From: Anolis sagrei
Lineage: Eukaryota > Chordata > Lepidosauria > Squamata > Anolidae
DNA length: 64,000 nucleotides
Direction of reading: 5' to 3'
Assembly (NCBI RefSeq): GCF_037176765.1
Contig: NC_090025.1
Location: 143,340,758-143,404,757, forward strand
In this document: positions 60,901-64,000 of the stretch, one piece after another
How positions within the stretch are numbered: the first letter of the stretch is position 1
Layout: each line of letters opens with the position of its first letter
Position numbers and translations under genes: made by a program
Notes under the pieces: model-generated
What the model was told of the DNA's origin: nothing
Databases searched by the model: none
What the model saw: only the letters and a program-made list of their open reading frames with translations

Positions 60901-61434
60901 CAGTGGTTCCCAACTAGTGGTCGTGGAACACCAGTGATCCGCAAGAACTAAAATATGGTCCATGTCCTCACCGTTACTACACCATTGCAATGTCCTACGG
61001 CCCACGCCCCCTTCCTCATGGCCATGAGCCCATGGTGAGGTGGTGAGAGAAAGATGTTAGGGACAGTTTCTTGGGTCTCTCACTCTGCTATTTGTATTTT
61101 TATCAACCTTAGTCCCCCTCCTAGTCTTTTTTTTTTTAACATGGGTGTTAACAAAACCCATGGATAATAACACAGCCCAACCAAAGATGCAGGTAAAACA
61201 TCAGGAGAGAATGCTTCTAGAACATGACCATGCAGCCCAAAAAACCTACAACAACCCAAATTTCTTTTTCTTGGTGTCTTCATTTTTAGGCCTGTTCCTG
61301 GGTTATTTGGGGTTGTTGTAACCAAACTGAATCTAGAGTTGACCAAAAACTGATTCGTAACCCTTTTGGTACTAATGTTGGAGAGTCGTCCCTGGTCAAG
61401 TGGTCCCTGGTCAAAAAAAGGTTAGGAACCACTG
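60901..61434. mobile_element. Non-autonomous hAT element with perfect target duplication and nested fragment
   Basis: CAGTGGTTCCCAACTAGTGG to AAAAAGGTTAGGAACCACTG is flanked by CTATATAT on both sides (60893-60900 and 61435-61442). A Penelope-like fragment (61192-61259: AAACATCAGGAGAGAATGCT) lies within it. Confidence 0.9.
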
Positions 61435-62270
61435 CTATATATCTATAAATTCAAGTTTCTGTGACCTGCCTTGAAGAATGTTTGAATGCTTCCGGTAATG
61501 CATTATGGAGAAACTTGTTTTCCCATATACATGGAAAGGTGCAATTGTTAGTACCTTATTTTTTTTCACCACTGGCAACCTCTACAGTACAAAGAGAAAG
61601 TCCTGATTGCTCCCATATGTCAGTGCTCTGGATTTATGTCAATTCTTTGGATGATTGCCTTGAGTTACATGGGCCCTTGAGACAGATTCACACAACCATG
61701 CCCTCATTTTCTCCCTGCATCAGTCACCCATGTTACTTGTGAGTCATTCAGTGTAAATCAGTTCAGTCGACACCTGATTCACATCCTTATAACTTTGTGC
61801 CATCTTCTGACAATTGATATGAATGTATATTGGAATTGACAGCAATAGGCTTTCCCTTTTATGTTTAGAGCACCTCTGAACATCATGGAGGATTTTGGAG
61901 TGGGAGGGTTACTCCTTCCTTTGTCAGATGGGATGCAGTTTTGGGGCTACATCTCTGGAGTCTTAAACTATTTCCCCTTTTAATTAACCAATGCAAAGGC
62001 ACTAGGGAGCAAAGAATCAATATGACACTTGTGTGGCAGTATCAATATGGTATTTATAGTGAGGTGCAGATTCATCAGCTGAAAATCAATATTCATTAGA
62101 AGCCATTTAATAGGCAGTATAACTTTTATTTGTAATTAGGTGCTTTGTGGGATAGCAGAGAGGAAGTCACAATGAGCTTGTGGCATTAAGTAATTTCTTT
62201 TCATATTTGCTTGGTGTCAGATGGATTTGTCTGGCCATGAGTGTGAACAAGAGTAAACAAGTATGGCTAT

Positions 62271-62640
62271 GGGTTGCTGTGAGTTTTCCAGGCTGTATGG
62301 CCATGCTCCAGAAGCATTCTCTCCTGACGTTTCACTCACATCCATGGCAGGCATCCTCAGAGGTTGAGGGGTCTGTTGGAAACTAGGCAAGTGAGGTGTA
62401 TATATCTGTGGAATGTCCAGAGAGGGAGAAAGAACTCTTGTCTATTTGAGGCAAATGTGAATGTTGCAACTGGCCACCTTGATTAGCATTTAATGGCCTT
62501 GCAGCTTCAAAGCCTGGCTGCTTCTTGTCTTGGGGAATCCTTTGTTAGGAGGTGTGCGTTAGCCATAATTGTTTCCTGTCTGGAATTCCTGTTTTCTGAG
62601 TGTTGTTCTTTATTTACTGCCCTGATTTTAGAGGCAATAG
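62271..62640. mobile_element. Penelope-like fragment, single arm
   Basis: GGGTTGCTGTGAGTTTTCCA through GGCAGGCATCCTCAGAGGTT, CTAGGCAAGTGAGGTGTATA and GTTGTTCTTTATTTACTGCC reproduces the outer arm found elsewhere and extends about 200 bp farther inward without the inverted partner. Confidence 0.6.
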
Positions 62641-63779
62641 CACAAAATTCCTTCACCCTCTGGACTGTGGCCCTTTTCTTAAGAGATCTAAACAGAATTA
62701 AATCCTCATCAATGCCACACATTTCTGGTGGCCTCTAGTAGCATAATATCTTTACACAGCTTTTCTGGCATCAAGTTTCGGCATACATTGTGTATTTGGG
62801 AGTTATGCTGTCATGTGTACTTTTTCAGACCTTGAGAAAGAAGGTATCGAAGTACTTCCATTCACAAGGCTCCCAACCCTGCAAGCTCCATTTTCTTGGC
62901 TATCAGATGGCAGTGATACACTCAAACCTGTTTTAGCTGAAAGAGAAAGAAGTTCTCTTATGCTGGGGGTGAGGTCTGCCCCTTCTTCCCTCTTTGCAGA
63001 AAAGCAGGTGGGACAAGTCCAGGGACACCAAACACAGGCAATTAATGGATGGCAATACAGAGCTTGACCACTTCCCCAACCATTGCTGTGCACTGAGTGA
63101 AGCAGTCAGCCAGAAAGAACAGCTTGTTCCACCGATTCCCACATTATACAGAATTAACAGCCGCCCCAGGCATCAGATTTTACTTGCCATTAAAAGGGTA
63201 GAACACTGTTAATAATTTCTCTTTTTATCTCTATGTTATTAATACCCGGGAGGTGGAGAGGTGTTTGTTGTGTGTCAAAATATCTTAGCTGGCTCAGGAC
63301 ATTACACATTATGCCATAAGTGAGAGTAAATTGTCTTGGTACTTCCTTGGACCAGTGTTAGGTGAGTAATGTTTAATTCAAAGCACAATTAAACAAATTA
63401 TTTGTACTTCCACAAGCTGTTCCTTGACTCTATTGCTCTTTCACCGTGTTTTGTATTTGTTGTAGGAATTGGTAGTTTTGGTGATGACTTTTAAACTTCC
63501 ACATGTCTATGACTTTAGAAATAGGAGGTAGAAATATTTTAAATAAAATACATGCTAATTTTAGAAATGTTATCACCTTTGTTACTATTTTTAGTGAAAT
63601 GGTTGAAGTGTAGGCAGGAACGGCATATAATATAATATACATTCTCGTTTCAGTCTTCCTGATGGAGTGTTATGTGATGTTCAAAGTGTATGGGTTCCTT
63701 TATAAGCACATACATGCACACAGTTGGAGTATGAGAAGCAAAGTAATATTTGAAGTAATGTTAACAAGCTATATATAGT

Positions 63780-64000
63780 AAAGGTAAAGGTTTCCCCTGA
63801 TACTAAGTCTAGTCGTGTCCAACTCTGGAGGGTGGTGCTCATCTCCATTTCTAAGCCGAAGAGCTGGCATTGTCCATAAACACCTCCAAGGCCATGTGGC
63901 CAGCATGACTGCATGGAGCACTGTTACCTTCTTGCAGAAGTGGTACCTATTGATTTACTCACATTTGCATGTTTTCAAACTGCTAGATTGGCAGAAGCTG
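63780..64000 (-). mobile_element. Sauria-type SINE, cut by window end
   Basis: Reverse copy starting AAGGTAAAGGTTTCCCCTGA, with GTCCAACTCTGGAGGGTGGT and CATGACTGCATGGAGCACTG; the tRNA-like head lies beyond the window. Confidence 0.85.

Larger units (their letters stand above)
57442..64000 (-). other. BEST3: BEST3 intron (extends beyond the window), repeat-rich
   Basis: No further BEST3 exon is found. Contents: TA run (57938-57975), CR1 (58080-58720), MITE (59237-59310), hAT elements (59331-59685, 60901-61434), Penelope-like fragment (62271-62640) and a SINE at the window edge. The segments 59690-60890, 61445-62270 and 62760-63775 show nothing recognised. Confidence 0.65.

Overview
The window is vertebrate nuclear DNA, most likely from a squamate reptile, probably an iguanian lizard. 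Genes are split into many introns with GT-AG boundaries. The repeats are a squamate mix: CR1, L2-type, BovB and R4/Dong-like LINEs, tRNA-derived Sauria-type SINEs whose 3' end resembles BovB, Penelope-like fragments, many hAT-type MITEs and a deleted mariner. The species is inferred from this repeat content and was not read directly.

Gene order is FRS2(+) - CCT2(+) - LRRC10(-) - pepsin-family aspartic protease(+) - BEST3(-). Apart from the protease this is the order I know from human chromosome 12q15. FRS2 contributes its last two coding exons (740-3205), followed by a probable 10 kb 3'UTR ending near a polyadenylation signal at 13493. CCT2 is complete (16392-31436): 16 coding exons were traced with consistent phase and give 535 residues, the human length. 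LRRC10 is one intact exon (35189-36022, minus, 277 residues). BEST3 enters from the right on the minus strand with its last three coding exons (57441-53555).

The most notable gene is an apparently intact nine-exon A1 aspartic protease at 38923-50657 (406 residues). It has a signal peptide, a propeptide, both catalytic aspartates, the flap tyrosine and three disulfide pairs, and a TATA box lies about 60 bp upstream of its ATG. It best fits nothepsin, a non-gastric pepsin relative that I do not know at this position in human.

The genes are neighbours and show no sign of forming a pathway: FRS2 is an FGF/NGF receptor docking adaptor, CCT2 a chaperonin subunit, LRRC10 a cardiac leucine-rich-repeat protein, BEST3 a bestrophin chloride channel and the fifth a secretory-pathway protease. 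Spaces between and within genes are filled by nested transposable elements, polypyrimidine tracts and microsatellites. No CRISPR, prokaryotic operon or other non-vertebrate system was seen.
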